From contig NZ_PPCG01000020.1 of the NCBI RefSeq assembly GCF_002913745.1, forward strand, positions 22,641 to 86,640: DNA of 64,000 nucleotides, given 5' to 3'. Made by a program: the position numbers and the translations under genes. The notes below the pieces were generated by a model that was not told where the DNA came from, did no database searches, and worked only from the letters and a program-made list of their open reading frames with translations. Shown piece by piece: positions 47,824 to 56,950 of this stretch. The first letter of the stretch is position 1; each line of letters opens with the position of its first letter. The stretch is from Campylobacter concisus (GTDB taxonomy: Bacteria > Campylobacterota > Campylobacteria > Campylobacterales > Campylobacteraceae).

Positions 47824-48578
47824 GTGAAGAAAAAGCGTATAAAATTTTAGCCAAGCAAAAAAATATCTCAAACAACGAGGCAAAGGAGCTAATTGACAGC
47901 GGACTAGTCTATGCCAAGGGGCAAAAGGTAATGATCGCTCGTGCGCTAATGAGCGAAAATACTAAATTTAGCGTCGAAGAGATACCAAAGCCAAGCGTTA
48001 TCTTTGAAGATGAAAATTTAATAGCCATTAACAAACCTGCTGCCATAACTAGCGAAAAAATCAGCCAAATGTATAAATTTCCACTCCTTCACAGGCTCGA
48101 TAAAGACACAAGCGGCGTGCTGCTTCTTGTAAAGAATGACGAATTTGCGAGCCTTGCCATAAATGAGTTTAAAAAGATGAAGGTTGAGAAAATTTACGTG
48201 GCTGCAGTTAGGGGCATCATGAGCGAGGAGGTCGTCGTAAATGAGCCGATCTTAACGATAAAAAATAAAAATGGCGCCTTTTCAAAGATCTCAAAAGATG
48301 GCAAAGAGGCGATCAGTGAAATTTCACCGCTCATGGTTGCTGGTAAAAAAACGCTGGTAAAAGTTGCCATAAAAACAGGCAGGACGCACCAGATAAGAGT
48401 GCATTTGGCTAGTTTAAATTTACCTATCGTTGGCGATGAAAAGTACGGTAAAAATATGGCAAATAGAATGTTCTTGCATGCCTATTCTATCGCTCTTTTA
48501 GACTATAAATTTAAAGCGCCGATCCCAAAAGAATTTAACTCTCTTGGATTTGAGCTTTCTAATAAATTTGAAATTTAA
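47820..48578 (+). CDS. RluA-family RNA pseudouridine synthase
   Basis: A 252-residue pseudouridine synthase. An S4-like N-terminal segment (about 1-50) is followed by the RluA catalytic block HRLDKDTSGVLLLVKN with the nucleophilic Asp, the strand IYVAAVRG, and the late block KTGRTHQIRVHLASLNLPIVGD in part, with YGKN after it. Target uridine (rRNA or tRNA) cannot be told. It starts in an ATGA overlap with waaA, matching the Campylobacter order waaA-rluA-type-ffh. Confidence 0.9.
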   Translation: MSEEKAYKILAKQKNISNNEAKELIDSGLVYAKGQKVMIARALMSENTKFSVEEIPKPSVIFEDENLIAINKPAAITSEKISQMYKFPLLHRLDKDTSGVLLLVKNDEFASLAINEFKKMKVEKIYVAAVRGIMSEEVVVNEPILTIKNKNGAFSKISKDGKEAISEISPLMVAGKKTLVKVAIKTGRTHQIRVHLASLNLPIVGDEKYGKNMANRMFLHAYSIALLDYKFKAPIPKEFNSLGFELSNKFEI

Positions 48579-48640
48579 AGAGCAATAAAGAAATTATTTA
48601 GTAATATACGCCCTTTAATAACAACTTAGAAAGGTGATTA

Positions 48641-49981
48641 GTGTTCGAGCAAATTAGCGAGTCTTTTAGATTAGCCGTTAGCAAGATACGTTTTGTAGAT
48701 GACGAAAAAGCTCTAAAAAACGCACTTGACGTGCTCAAAAAAGCTCTTTTAAAAGCTGATGTTCACCATAAAGTCACCAAAGATTTGCTTGCATCTATCG
48801 AAAGCGAACTAAAGCAAACTGGTGTTGGCCAAAAGAATTTTCTAGATGCGATCAAGTCAAATTTAACGACTATCTTAACAGCTCCTGGTAATCAAGGCTT
48901 TGTCTATGCGCCAGTTGCACCGACCATTGTTTTGATGGCTGGCTTGCAAGGCAGCGGTAAAACAACGACAACTATCAAGCTTGCAAACTATCTAAAACTA
49001 AGAAAGAAAAAAGTTTTAGTTGCAGCTTGTGATTTGCAAAGATTAGCAGCGGTTGAACAGCTAAGGCAGCTCTGCGTTGCAAATGAGATCGATCTTTTTT
49101 ATATAGAAAACGAAAACAACCCCATAAAAGTAGCAAAAGAAGCACTAGAAAAAGCAAAAAGCGGCCTTTATGACGTGCTTTTGGTGGATACCGCTGGTCG
49201 TCTTGCGATCGATGAAAAGTTGATGCAAGAGATAAAAGATGTAAAAAATGCGATAAATCCACATGAAATTTTCTATGTAGCTGACGCTATGAGCGGACAA
49301 GACGCCGTAAAAACAGCTACAAGTTTTAATGAAATTTTGGGAATTTCTGGAGTTATCCTTTCTAAATTTGACTCTGACTCAAAGGGCGGCGTAGCTATTA
49401 GTATCGCAAAACAGCTAAATATCCCACTTAGATTTGTCGGTACTGGCGAGAAAGTAGCTGATATCGAGAGTTTTATACCAGATCGTATTGTAAGCCGTAT
49501 AATGGGTGAGGGCGACTTAGCTACTTTGGTTGAGAAAACATCGACTATTATCGATGAAAAAGAGGCGAAGCGTCTAAATCAAAAGATAAAAAAAGGTCAG
49601 TTTAACTTTAATGACTTTTTGGATCAAATGGAAAGCGTTAAAAAGCTTGGTAGTATGAAATCTTTGATGGGTATGATACCTGGACTTTCAAATATTGCAA
49701 ACCAGATAAAAGATATAGACCTTGATAATTCAAAAGAAATTTTGCATATTAAGGCTATGATAAATTCTATGACACAAAAAGAGCGTGAAAATCCAGACCT
49801 TTTAAACAATAGTAGAAAAAGGCGTTTGGCAGCTGGTTCTGGACTATCTCAAGTAGAGGTAAATCGCTTTTTGAAGCAGTTTGAAAATGCCTCAAAGCTT
49901 GCTAAGAAATTTTCAGGAAAAGGCGGAGCAAAAGGACTTGCAAATATGCTTTCACAAGCAAATTTAAAAAGACCTGTTTGA
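48641..49981 (+). CDS. ffh: Signal recognition particle protein Ffh
   Basis: Ffh (446 residues) binds 4.5S RNA and signal sequences and delivers ribosomes to FtsY. The N domain is followed by the G domain with G1 [41 protein letters not shown] and GTGEK; the methionine-rich M domain includes [23 protein letters not shown] start with AAAGGTGA upstream. It heads the ribosomal run ffh-rpsP-khpA-rimM-trmD-rplS. Confidence 0.96.
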   Translation: MFEQISESFRLAVSKIRFVDDEKALKNALDVLKKALLKADVHHKVTKDLLASIESELKQTGVGQKNFLDAIKSNLTTILTAPGNQGFVYAPVAPTIVLMAGLQGSGKTTTTIKLANYLKLRKKKVLVAACDLQRLAAVEQLRQLCVANEIDLFYIENENNPIKVAKEALEKAKSGLYDVLLVDTAGRLAIDEKLMQEIKDVKNAINPHEIFYVADAMSGQDAVKTATSFNEILGISGVILSKFDSDSKGGVAISIAKQLNIPLRFVGTGEKVADIESFIPDRIVSRIMGEGDLATLVEKTSTIIDEKEAKRLNQKIKKGQFNFNDFLDQMESVKKLGSMKSLMGMIPGLSNIANQIKDIDLDNSKEILHIKAMINSMTQKERENPDLLNNSRKRRLAAGSGLSQVEVNRFLKQFENASKLAKKFSGKGGAKGLANMLSQANLKRPV

Positions 49982-50052
49982 TAAAAGGGTTTAAATTTGG
50001 ATATTTATTATCTAAATTTAAGCTTTATTTAAAAACAAGAGGAGAATATAAT

Positions 50053-50280
50053 ATGGCAACAGTAGTAAGACTAACAAGAATGGGACGTAAAAAAAGACCT
50101 TTTTATCGTATAGTTGTTACAGATAGCAGAAAAAGACGCGATAGCGGTTGGATAGAGAGCATTGGTTATTACAACCCTATGGTTGAGCCAAATGTTATAA
50201 ATTTCAACAAAGAGAGATTGGATTACTGGAAAAGCGTCGGTGCTAAACTTAGCGACAGAGTTGCACAAATTACAAAATAA
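50053..50280 (+). CDS. rpsP: 30S ribosomal protein S16
   Basis: S16 (75 residues) is an assembly protein of the small subunit. It begins [20 protein letters not shown] and includes [19 protein letters not shown]. The ATG at 50053 has GAGGAG at a normal distance, so the open frame upstream of it is not coding. The stop and the khpA start share one base (TAATG). Confidence 0.96.
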   Translation: MATVVRLTRMGRKKRPFYRIVVTDSRKRRDSGWIESIGYYNPMVEPNVINFNKERLDYWKSVGAKLSDRVAQITK

Positions 50281-50522
50281 TGGTTGAAAATTTTTTATAC
50301 GAATACGCCAAGCTTATAGCTGATTTTCCTGAAAAGGTGACTATTGAGCGTCAAGAGCTTGGTGAAAATTTTGTCGAGATCATTATAAGTGCTGATAAGG
50401 TTGATACTGGAAAGCTTATCGGTAAAGACGGCAAAATGATAAATGCTATAAAGACCGTTATTATTGGCTGTAAAGCCAAAGACAATACAAGTTATAGAGT
50501 AACGGTAAAAGCTATTGAATAG
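50280..50522 (+). CDS. khpA: KH-domain RNA-binding protein KhpA
   Basis: An 80-residue single type II KH domain with GKLIGKDGKMINAIKTVI (the GxxG loop as G-K-D-G). KhpA binds RNA as a dimer or with KhpB and affects cell division and translation in other bacteria. It sits between rpsP and rimM, a widely conserved position, with a one-base overlap before it and an 8-base overlap after it. Confidence 0.9.
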   Translation: MVENFLYEYAKLIADFPEKVTIERQELGENFVEIIISADKVDTGKLIGKDGKMINAIKTVIIGCKAKDNTSYRVTVKAIE

Positions 50523-51045
50523 TGATATTGTTGAAGTCGCTACCATCGGGAGATGTGTTGGTTTAAAAGGCTATTTAAAGCTTCGCAACAAGAGCGACTT
50601 CCCAGAGCAATTTAAAAAAGGCACAACCTTTTTTGATAAAAACGATAATCAGCTCATCATAAAAGACTACAACAGACAAAAAGAGCTGGTTTTGTTTGAA
50701 AAATTTGATGACTTAGACCTTGCTAAAACACTAGTAAACAAAACTATCTATACCACAAAAGAACTTACTAGAAAAAACTGCAAACTAAAAAAAGATGAAT
50801 TTTTTCACTTTGATATCATTGGTTTAAAAGTTGTAGAAAATGGCGAAATTTTAGGTATTGTAGAAGATATCCAAGATAATTTTGCAAATTCACTTTTATA
50901 CATAAAAACTGACGAAAGACTTATCGCAGCTGGCAAACCAAAGAATTTCTACATTCCATATTTGGAGCATTTTATCGAAAGCGTAAATTTGGATAGTAGA
51001 GAGATATTGGTAAAAGGCGCTAAAGATATCTTAGAAAATTCATGA
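50515..51045 (+). CDS. rimM: Ribosome maturation factor RimM
   Basis: RimM (176 residues) binds S19 and helps 30S head maturation. The N-terminal barrel has [17 protein letters not shown]; the PRC-barrel has [13 protein letters not shown] and [17 protein letters not shown]. No ATG or GTG fits; the TTG at 50515 inside the end of khpA is the likely start, giving the expected short lead before VEVATIG. It overlaps trmD by 4 nt. Confidence 0.92.
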   Translation: MNSDIVEVATIGRCVGLKGYLKLRNKSDFPEQFKKGTTFFDKNDNQLIIKDYNRQKELVLFEKFDDLDLAKTLVNKTIYTTKELTRKNCKLKKDEFFHFDIIGLKVVENGEILGIVEDIQDNFANSLLYIKTDERLIAAGKPKNFYIPYLEHFIESVNLDSREILVKGAKDILENS

Positions 51046-51734
51046 AATTTACTTTTATTACACTTTTTGAAAATTTAGTCAAACCTTACTTTTGCGATTC
51101 TATTTTAAAACGCGCGATTAACAATAAATGTATAGAAATTGATTTCATAAATCCAAGAAATTTTACCAACAATAAGCATAATAAAGTTGATGACTATATG
51201 ATAGGAGGTGGAGCAGGCCTTTTGATGTTTCCGCAGCCTTTGGATGAGTCGATCAAATTTCTAAAAGAAAAAGACAAAAATGCCCATGTTATTTTTTTGA
51301 CGCCAGCTGGTAAAAAATTTAGTCAAAATGACGCAAAAAGGCTTTCTAAAAAAGATCATATTTGTTTTGTCTGCAGTAGATATGAAGGTCTTGATGAGAG
51401 AGTTATTGAGCTTTGGGCGGATGAAGTTTTTTGTATAGGTGATTTTATTTTAACTGGCGGAGAGTTACCCGCACTTTGTATGAGTGACGCGATATCAAGA
51501 AATGTGCCCGGAGTTTTAGGAAACGACATGAGCCTTGAAGTGGAGAGTTTTGAAGGCAATCTGCTTGAAGCCCCATCTTTTACAAAACCTGATCATTTTA
51601 AATCCATCTTTGTGGTTTCAGAGTTTTTAAAGGGTAATCATGCTAAAATCCACAACTTAAAAAACAAGATGGCTCACTGCAAAACAAGGTACTTTCGCCC
51701 TGATTTATATCAAAAGCTAAAGCCACATAAATAA
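51042..51734 (+). CDS. trmD: tRNA (guanine-N1)-methyltransferase TrmD
   Basis: TrmD (230 residues) methylates G37 of tRNAs using SAM and prevents +1 frameshifting. The trefoil-knot SAM site shows [27 protein letters not shown] and [12 protein letters not shown]; the N-terminal block is [12 protein letters not shown]. The usual order rimM-trmD-rplS is kept, with a 4-nt overlap to rimM. Confidence 0.95.
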   Translation: MKFTFITLFENLVKPYFCDSILKRAINNKCIEIDFINPRNFTNNKHNKVDDYMIGGGAGLLMFPQPLDESIKFLKEKDKNAHVIFLTPAGKKFSQNDAKRLSKKDHICFVCSRYEGLDERVIELWADEVFCIGDFILTGGELPALCMSDAISRNVPGVLGNDMSLEVESFEGNLLEAPSFTKPDHFKSIFVVSEFLKGNHAKIHNLKNKMAHCKTRYFRPDLYQKLKPHK

Positions 51735-51742
51735 GGAAAAAC

Positions 51743-52099
51743 ATGAGAAATAAATACATTGAAGCGTTTGAAAATGCTCAAATTGCTGGTAAGAATATCC
51801 CTGACTTCCGTGCAGGAGATACATTGCGTGTGGCTACTCGTATTCACGAGGGAGACAAAACGAGAATTCAAAATTTTGAAGGCATTTGTATAGCTAGACG
51901 TGGTAGCGGTACTGGTGAAACATTTATCATCAGAAAAATCGGCGCTAACAGTGTTGGTGTTGAGAGAATTTTCCCAATATTTAGCGATTCTATCGAAGAG
52001 ATAAAGGTTCTTAGAAAAGGTCGTGTTAGAAGAGCTAAGCTATTCTATCTACGCGAACTACGTGGTAAGGCTGCTAAGATCCGCGAACTTAGAAAATAA
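51743..52099 (+). CDS. rplS: 50S ribosomal protein L19
   Basis: L19 (118 residues) lies at the subunit interface. It shows the family blocks [39 protein letters not shown] and [14 protein letters not shown], ending [12 protein letters not shown]. It starts 8 bases after trmD, with AAGGAAA before the ATG, and is followed by a hairpin. Confidence 0.96.
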   Translation: MRNKYIEAFENAQIAGKNIPDFRAGDTLRVATRIHEGDKTRIQNFEGICIARRGSGTGETFIIRKIGANSVGVERIFPIFSDSIEEIKVLRKGRVRRAKLFYLRELRGKAAKIRELRK

Positions 52100-52106
52100 A
52101 ACTTTT

Positions 52107-52123
52107 CCCTGAAATTTTCAGGG
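52107..52123 (+). terminator. Hairpin after rplS
   Basis: CCCTGAA and TTCAGGG form a 7-bp stem shortly after the rplS stop. The following bases (ATTCTCT) are only weakly T-rich, so termination may be partial. Confidence 0.55.
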
Positions 52124-52234
52124 ATTCTCTACTATAAGCTATATTTAAAATCATTTTTATATTACTTCATATTTATACTTCATTAATCACTCTTTGCTAG
52201 AATTTTACCTCAAATTTACTTTTAAGGAATGGAA

Positions 52235-52744
52235 ATGAAAAAAATTTTGATTTCACTTGCAGCTATTGCGTCTTTGGCTATGGCAGCAATCAATCTAAAC
52301 ACAGCTACAAAAGAGGAACTTATGAGTCTTGATGGTATCGGCAGTGCAAAAGCAGATGCTATCATCGAGTATAGAAAAGCAAATAAATTTAACTCAATCG
52401 ACGATCTCAAAAATGTAAATGGCATCGGCGATAAAACTTTTGATAACCTAAAAGGTGAAATTTCTACTACTGGTAAGAGCGAAATAAGCGAAAAAGCAAA
52501 AGCTGGTAAGAAGAAAATGGATGAGGCAAAAGACGAGATGAAAGAAAAAATCTCTGATAAAAAAGATAAATTTAAAAAGAAAGCTTCTAAAACTAAAGAA
52601 GAGCTAACTTCTAATAAAGAAGATGAAACTAGTATGAGTGAAAAAGCAAAAGATGAAAAAGACAAAGTTGTTGACAAAGTAAAAGAAAAGAAAGAAAAAG
52701 CTGTTTCAAAAGCTAAATCTAAAAAAGAAAAACTAGAGAAATAA
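52235..52744 (+). CDS. ComEA-like helix-hairpin-helix protein with Lys-rich tail
   Basis: A 169-residue exported protein. Residues 1-18 are a signal peptide (MKKILISLAAIASLAMA); residues about 20-75 hold two HhH motifs (LMSLDGIGSAKADAIIEY and LKNVNGIGDKTFDNLKG) as in ComEA, the periplasmic DNA receptor for natural transformation. The remaining 90 residues are a highly charged Lys/Glu coiled tail not found in typical ComEA. I start at the ATG at 52235 (AAGGAA upstream). Role in DNA uptake is inferred from the HhH domain, and fits the PilMNO-like set near 24 kb. Confidence 0.75.
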   Translation: MKKILISLAAIASLAMAAINLNTATKEELMSLDGIGSAKADAIIEYRKANKFNSIDDLKNVNGIGDKTFDNLKGEISTTGKSEISEKAKAGKKKMDEAKDEMKEKISDKKDKFKKKASKTKEELTSNKEDETSMSEKAKDEKDKVVDKVKEKKEKAVSKAKSKKEKLEK

Positions 52745-52750
52745 AACATT

Positions 52751-52784
52751 TTAAAACCTGCTTGTTTTTACAAGTAGGTTTTAA
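52751..52784. terminator. Strong bidirectional hairpin after the ComEA-like gene
   Basis: TTAAAACCTGCTTG and CAAGTAGGTTTTAA form a 14-bp stem (one G-T pair) with a loop of about six bases, seven bases after the stop codon. Confidence 0.8.
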
Positions 52785-52905
52785 AAATTCATATATTTTT
52801 TGTTTTAATTATAGTTGACAAAAAAATTCACAACCTTTTTTAAATTTCATTAATCCGATAATTTGCTTCATTATAATCTTTAGCTAAGGTTTTTGCTAAT
52901 TTGTG

Positions 52906-53270
52906 CTAAAACAGCTGCCATCTAACTTTACCAATTAAAAATTTATATGGAACTGCCCCGAAAAAACGACTATCAAAAGAGTGATTGCGGTTGTCGCCAA
53001 CCATGAAAAATGTATCTTTTTCTAACTTCCATATAGAAACATTTTGACAACTCGGAGTATCTAAATTTGATTTAAATGAAGCCATTTCTGAGGCATCTGT
53101 ATTATTAAGAATTTCTTTTGATCCTTTTTTTGATATTCATGTTCTAGAATATTGAATATTGCTGCATTATCTTCATCATAGTGTTTATCTGCAAATTGTT
53201 CTTTATGTGGATCAAAAATAAATTCTTTGCCTTGCGGACGTTTTAAACAAAGATCATAGTAAGTAATTTT
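52906..53270 (-). pseudogene. lepB: Broken signal peptidase I (LepB) fragment
   Basis: On the minus strand the last 60 codons read DTFFMVGDNRNHSFDSRFFG then AVPYKFLIGK, the C-terminal box of type I signal peptidases. The preceding part (ITYYDLCLKRPQGKEFIFDP and on) is in another frame; the two join at an A7 run at about 53124-53130 (T7 on the plus strand), consistent with loss of one base. The N-terminal membrane anchor and catalytic Ser and Lys boxes are absent, and the fragment is cut off a short distance before the CRISPR array. It cannot be active as it stands. Confidence 0.75.
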
Positions 53271-53331
53271 TGTAAAAATAATAGTGTAGCAACTATTTTT
53301 ACTCTAATGTGTAAAGTTGTCTTTTAAAATT

Positions 53332-55001
53332 ATCTCAAACTCCAACGGAGTAAATTCTAATCGTGCTAAAAGATGAAAAGAGAGAGCAAAACCAAGTTTC
53401 AAACTCCAACGGAGTAAATTCTAATTCAAGTTGCAAAATGACGAAATAGTAAATTTAGGAAAGTTTCAAACTCCAACGGAGTAAATTCTAATATGATGTT
53501 ATCGAACTTTGCCTCGCGCACGTTGAAGTGTTTCAAACTCCAACGGAGTAAATTCTAATTCAGCCAGCATAAAAACAAAAGGTAAGTTTTTATTAAGTTT
53601 CAAACTCCAACGGAGTAAATTCTAATGAATTCGTCTTGTGGCAGTTCCCTTATTTTAGCTAGTTTCAAACTCCAACGGAGTAAATTCTAATACTGGGATT
53701 AAATGCATCTTTCCCTTTGACCCTATATTGTTTCAAACTCCAACGGAGTAAATTCTAATTGCATATATTAGGAAAAACGCAGAGCATAAAAACACGTTTC
53801 AAACTCCAACGGAGTAAATTCTAATTTTGCCCTTTGCGTTCATTTGGTGCTAACCTCAAAGTTTCAAACTCCAACGGAGTAAATTCTAATACCATACAAG
53901 ATAAACAATGAACGCCCTATCGCCAGTTTCAAACTCCAACGGAGTAAATTCTAATAGCAAAAGAAAAGCCATATTTTGTCAGCGACGGCGAGTTTCAAAC
54001 TCCAACGGAGTAAATTCTAATCGTGCATGAATAGCGCAAACACCAGTTGGAATGCTGTTTTAAACTCCAACGGAGTAAATTCTAATTGAAAACCAGAAGC
54101 GCATCGGTGTGATCAAATACGGTTTCAAACTCCAACGGAGTAAATTCTAATAAAGCGTTCACCGTTAAAACTCATAGCCAAAAGAGGTTTCAAACTCCAA
54201 CGGAGTAAATTCTAATTTTAAACTTACGCCACTACCTATCATATCTTTGGCGGGTTTCAAACTCCAACGGAGTAAATTCTAATAAACGTGCCTATCTTAC
54301 GGCTTGTTACTTCAATCATGTTTCAAACTCCAACGGAGTAAATTCTAATTGAGCGTTTTGGTTATTACCGCGAGATCAGATACGGGTTTCAAACTCCAAC
54401 GGAGTAAATTCTAATATATCTTCAACCCTGACGCCTAGATACTTCGCACGTTTCAAACTCCAACGGAGTAAATTCTAATTTTGGCGCTTCTTAGATAAGC
54501 GTTGCTATTAGTGTGTTTCAAACTCCAACGGAGTAAATTCTAATAAAATAGCTCCACGTAACGCTTACCTCGCCGTTGCGTTTCAAACTCCAACGGAGTA
54601 AATTCTAATCTAGGCTTTCATTTACGTTCAAAGCCTTGGCTATGTTTCAAACTCCAACGGAGTAAATTCTAATAATTAAATTCTCGCCTCACGGCCATTC
54701 CTTTTTTATCGTTTCAAACTCCAACGGAGTAAATTCTAATTTATTGGAATAATTTAAAAAGTGGGACGTATTACTAGTTTCAAACTCCAACGGAGTAAAT
54801 TCTAATGTTAGCCCTAACTCTTTCAAGGCTTCATCACGAGGTTTCAAACTCCAACGGAGTAAATTCTAATTATCTTTTTGTTTATTGCTTTGTCAATCAC
54901 TGCACGTTTCAAACTCCAACGGAGTAAATTCTAATCCCACTCTAGGTTTGTATTGTCGCTAGGTATTTGATGTTTCAAACTCCAACGGAGTAAATTCTAA
55001 T
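53332..55001 (-). CRISPR. Type I-B CRISPR array, 26 repeats and 25 spacers
   Basis: 30-nt repeats start (plus strand) GTTTCAAACTCC and end AATTCTAAT, separated by 25 spacers of 34-38 nt, all different. On the minus strand the repeat ends TTTGAAAC, close to the ATTGAAAC handle of type I-B, and contains the hairpin CTCC-GTT-GGAG, so transcription is leftwards, like the cas genes. The leader side is then at 55002-55154 next to cas1. The repeat at 53332-53361 differs at two positions at its outer end, as expected for the leader-distal terminal repeat; the repeat at 54057-54086 carries one C-to-T change. The other 24 copies appear identical. Confidence 0.98.
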
Positions 55002-55154
55002 AGCACCAAAAAGCCTATTTTATAGGCATTCTAGTGCAAGAAGTCTATATTTTTTCGCCTTAAAGTTGACTAAAATTTAGCCATGTGCAAATACGCCAAG
55101 CCCTAAATTTCAAGCTTTTTAAAATCTTAAAAAACGCTTTATTAAAATGCGATT
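55002..55154 (-). promoter_or_regulatory. CRISPR leader region
   Basis: The 153 bases between cas1 and the first repeat in transcription order. On the minus strand it contains A/T-rich tracts, candidate -10 boxes TAGAAT and TATAAA, and a palindrome just before the array. Its leader role is inferred from array polarity. Confidence 0.65.
55008..55027 (-). terminator. Terminator-like palindrome at the leader/array junction
   Basis: On the minus strand GCCTAT-AAA-ATAGGC is followed by TTTTT, six bases before the first repeat. It may end the cas transcript; the same bases contain CTATAAAAT, which could instead be a -10 box for the array. Confidence 0.5.
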
Positions 55155-56153
55155 TCACTCCCACCTAAATCCTTCATAAGGCGCATCCTCGCAGATACAC
55201 TTTTTAAGCTTATTTGCTTCGCGGCGGATCACCTGCCTCCACGTTAGCTCCCTACCGCCCACCGTGAGCGTCTCGCAAAGGCGCGAGATCATCTTTAGCT
55301 CGATCTTTTGCACGGCGTCGTTGCTAAATTTTATCCTGCCGGCGTCCGTTTGGAAGTCCTTTACGGTGATCTCTTTTTTATTTAGCAAGTTAAAAATCAG
55401 CGTATCGCCCAAGATCGGCTTAAAAATCTCCGCAAGATCGAGATGTAGGCTTAGCGCGCGGTAGTTTGGCTCGTGCAAAAAGCCGATGCGAGGATCTAGC
55501 TCGGTCTTGTAAATTTCACTTAGGCAGATGTTGTAGATACGCGTATTTGCGTAGCTTATGAAGCTGTTGATCTTATCAGCGGGTGGGCGTTTTGAGCGGA
55601 CGGTAAATTTAAAGCTTCGCTGATCTGAGATGATCTCGTTCCACTTTTCGTAGTAGAGCTTTTGAAATGCACCCTCTACCGCCATTATTGCAGGCACGCT
55701 AGTGGCGGCATCTAGTGCCTTTAAGTATGGCTGTGCGTCAAATTTCACGCCGTGTCTTTTGCAGTTTGCCGCGTCGTTTATAATGTGGGCTCGAGTTATC
55801 TCGCGCGCGATATATGCACGTTTGATCGGATCGTCAAAAGAGCGGAGCTGGCACAGCAACACAAAGCCGCTTTTATTTACAGAGTTTGGCGTATTTGGGT
55901 AGAAATTCCCGCGAAAACTCTGATACGGGCTAAAGATGTGCAAAAGGATGTTATTATCCGCTAAAAATGCGATGGTGTAGGTGTCGATCTGCACCTTTGC
56001 CAGCATGTAAATTTCATCGATCGCGTTTATTGGCAAAATTTTACTAGCGATAAGCGCGCCCGTCTCGTCAAATTTTTCAAAGTAGATATTGTTATCTTGC
56101 CTGTAAAGCCTACCTGGACTAAGTATAAAGTGCGTTCTGTCGCTCTTTTGCAT
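55155..56153 (-). CDS. cas1: CRISPR-associated endonuclease Cas1 (type I-B)
   Basis: Cas1 (332 residues) is the integrase that, with Cas2, inserts new spacers at the leader. The N-terminal beta domain starts ILSPGRLYRQDNNIYFEK; the catalytic helical domain shows the metal ligands in MAVEGAFQKLYYEKWNEI (Glu), GFLHEPNYRALSLHLDLAEI (His and Asp). AAGGAG precedes the ATG. It is the last gene of the cas operon, downstream of cas2, the reverse of the common cas1-cas2 order. Confidence 0.96.
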   Translation of the reverse strand: MQKSDRTHFILSPGRLYRQDNNIYFEKFDETGALIASKILPINAIDEIYMLAKVQIDTYTIAFLADNNILLHIFSPYQSFRGNFYPNTPNSVNKSGFVLLCQLRSFDDPIKRAYIAREITRAHIINDAANCKRHGVKFDAQPYLKALDAATSVPAIMAVEGAFQKLYYEKWNEIISDQRSFKFTVRSKRPPADKINSFISYANTRIYNICLSEIYKTELDPRIGFLHEPNYRALSLHLDLAEIFKPILGDTLIFNLLNKKEITVKDFQTDAGRIKFSNDAVQKIELKMISRLCETLTVGGRELTWRQVIRREANKLKKCICEDAPYEGFRWE

Positions 56154-56162
56154 ATTTGCTCC

Positions 56163-56441
56163 TTAGCTAAATACCGGGCTATTTTTATCTACGCCAATGA
56201 CGATGCGCTCGGAGTATTTTAGTGAGTTAAATGTATAGATGACGATGGAGTCTAGCTCGCTTACGCACTCTTTTTGCAGCGTCTTGCTTAGCTTTTTAAA
56301 GTCGCTCTCGCGGATCTCGCCCTCATAGACTGAAAACTGCACGCGAGGCAGAAACTTCTCGACCGCTTTTCTGATACGATTTGCGTTATTTCGCTCTTTT
56401 TGCTCGCACCCTGCGATGTCGTAAAAAAGTATCACATACAT
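56163..56441 (-). CDS. cas2: CRISPR-associated Cas2
   Basis: A 92-residue ferredoxin-like protein beginning MYVILFYDIAGCEQKERNNA; Asp8 is the conserved first-strand Asp, and RRVQFSVYEGEI-like FLPRVQFSVYEGEI is the typical second block. It bridges two Cas1 dimers during spacer integration. I start at the ATG at 56441, with TAGGAG upstream, because the longer open frame runs back into cas4. It lies 8 bases after cas4 and 9 bases before cas1. Confidence 0.94.
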   Translation of the reverse strand: MYVILFYDIAGCEQKERNNANRIRKAVEKFLPRVQFSVYEGEIRESDFKKLSKTLQKECVSELDSIVIYTFNSLKYSERIVIGVDKNSPVFS

Positions 56442-56449
56442 CTTGTCTC

Positions 56450-56950
56450 CTAAGCAGTGCAATAGTCGTGATATGCGCAGTTTTGGCAAAATTTACCATG
56501 CGTAAATTTTGGCGGCTTCTCTAAATTTGCAAGTGCGCTTATCTCACTTAAAATTTGTTCCATTAGAGCAAAATTTTCGCTGGTGTCATCAACTAAAATC
56601 ACCTTTTTACCGCTTATTAGCTTGCCTTTTACCTCTTTTAAATTTAAGCCCGTTTTTAAAAGATAGATGTAAAAAAGTAGTTGCATCTTGCCTGCAAGCT
56701 CGTTTTTTAGGCTCTTTTTATATTCCGTGATGAGGTAGTGGCCGTGCTGCTTTGAGAGTTTGTCAAATTTAAGGTTGCCAAAGGCAAATTCTTGTAGATC
56801 TCGCTCTTTGATATCAGCCAAAGCCTTGCCCATCAGCACGTTTTCATCCTCTTGGTCCGCGTGGATCTGATGTGCGTAAAGCCACGCCTCGCGCTTACAG
56901 GTGACGTAGTAATTCACAAGTGTACCAGTGATCTGATCTTTTGAGAACAT
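56450..56950 (-). CDS. cas4: CRISPR-associated exonuclease Cas4
   Basis: Cas4 (166 residues) trims prespacers and helps choose PAMs. It has a RecB-like nuclease core with KFDKLSKQHGHYLITEYKKS (Asp, Glu-x-Lys) and the four iron-sulfur cysteines C18, C155, C158 and C164 (CQNCAYHDYC). Short Cas4 of this kind is usual in type I-B. Its start overlaps the cas3 stop by one base, and cas2 follows. Confidence 0.93.
   Translation of the reverse strand: MFSKDQITGTLVNYYVTCKREAWLYAHQIHADQEDENVLMGKALADIKERDLQEFAFGNLKFDKLSKQHGHYLITEYKKSLKNELAGKMQLLFYIYLLKTGLNLKEVKGKLISGKKVILVDDTSENFALMEQILSEISALANLEKPPKFTHGKFCQNCAYHDYCTA

Noticed and set aside
52222..52749. 175-codon minus-strand ORF rich in Phe and Ser opposite the ComEA-like gene
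   Set aside because: It is the complement of a Lys/Glu-rich coding region; no ribosome site, and the plus-strand protein has a signal peptide and HhH motifs.
53332..55001. Array transcribed on the plus strand with a leader at 53271-53331
   Set aside because: The plus-strand repeat ends AATTCTAAT, unlike type I-B handles, while the minus strand ends TTTGAAAC; the degenerate repeat is at the left end and cas1 adjoins the right end.
55081..55154. Additional small gene between cas1 and the array
   Set aside because: No start with ribosome site and no open frame of useful length; the region fits a leader.
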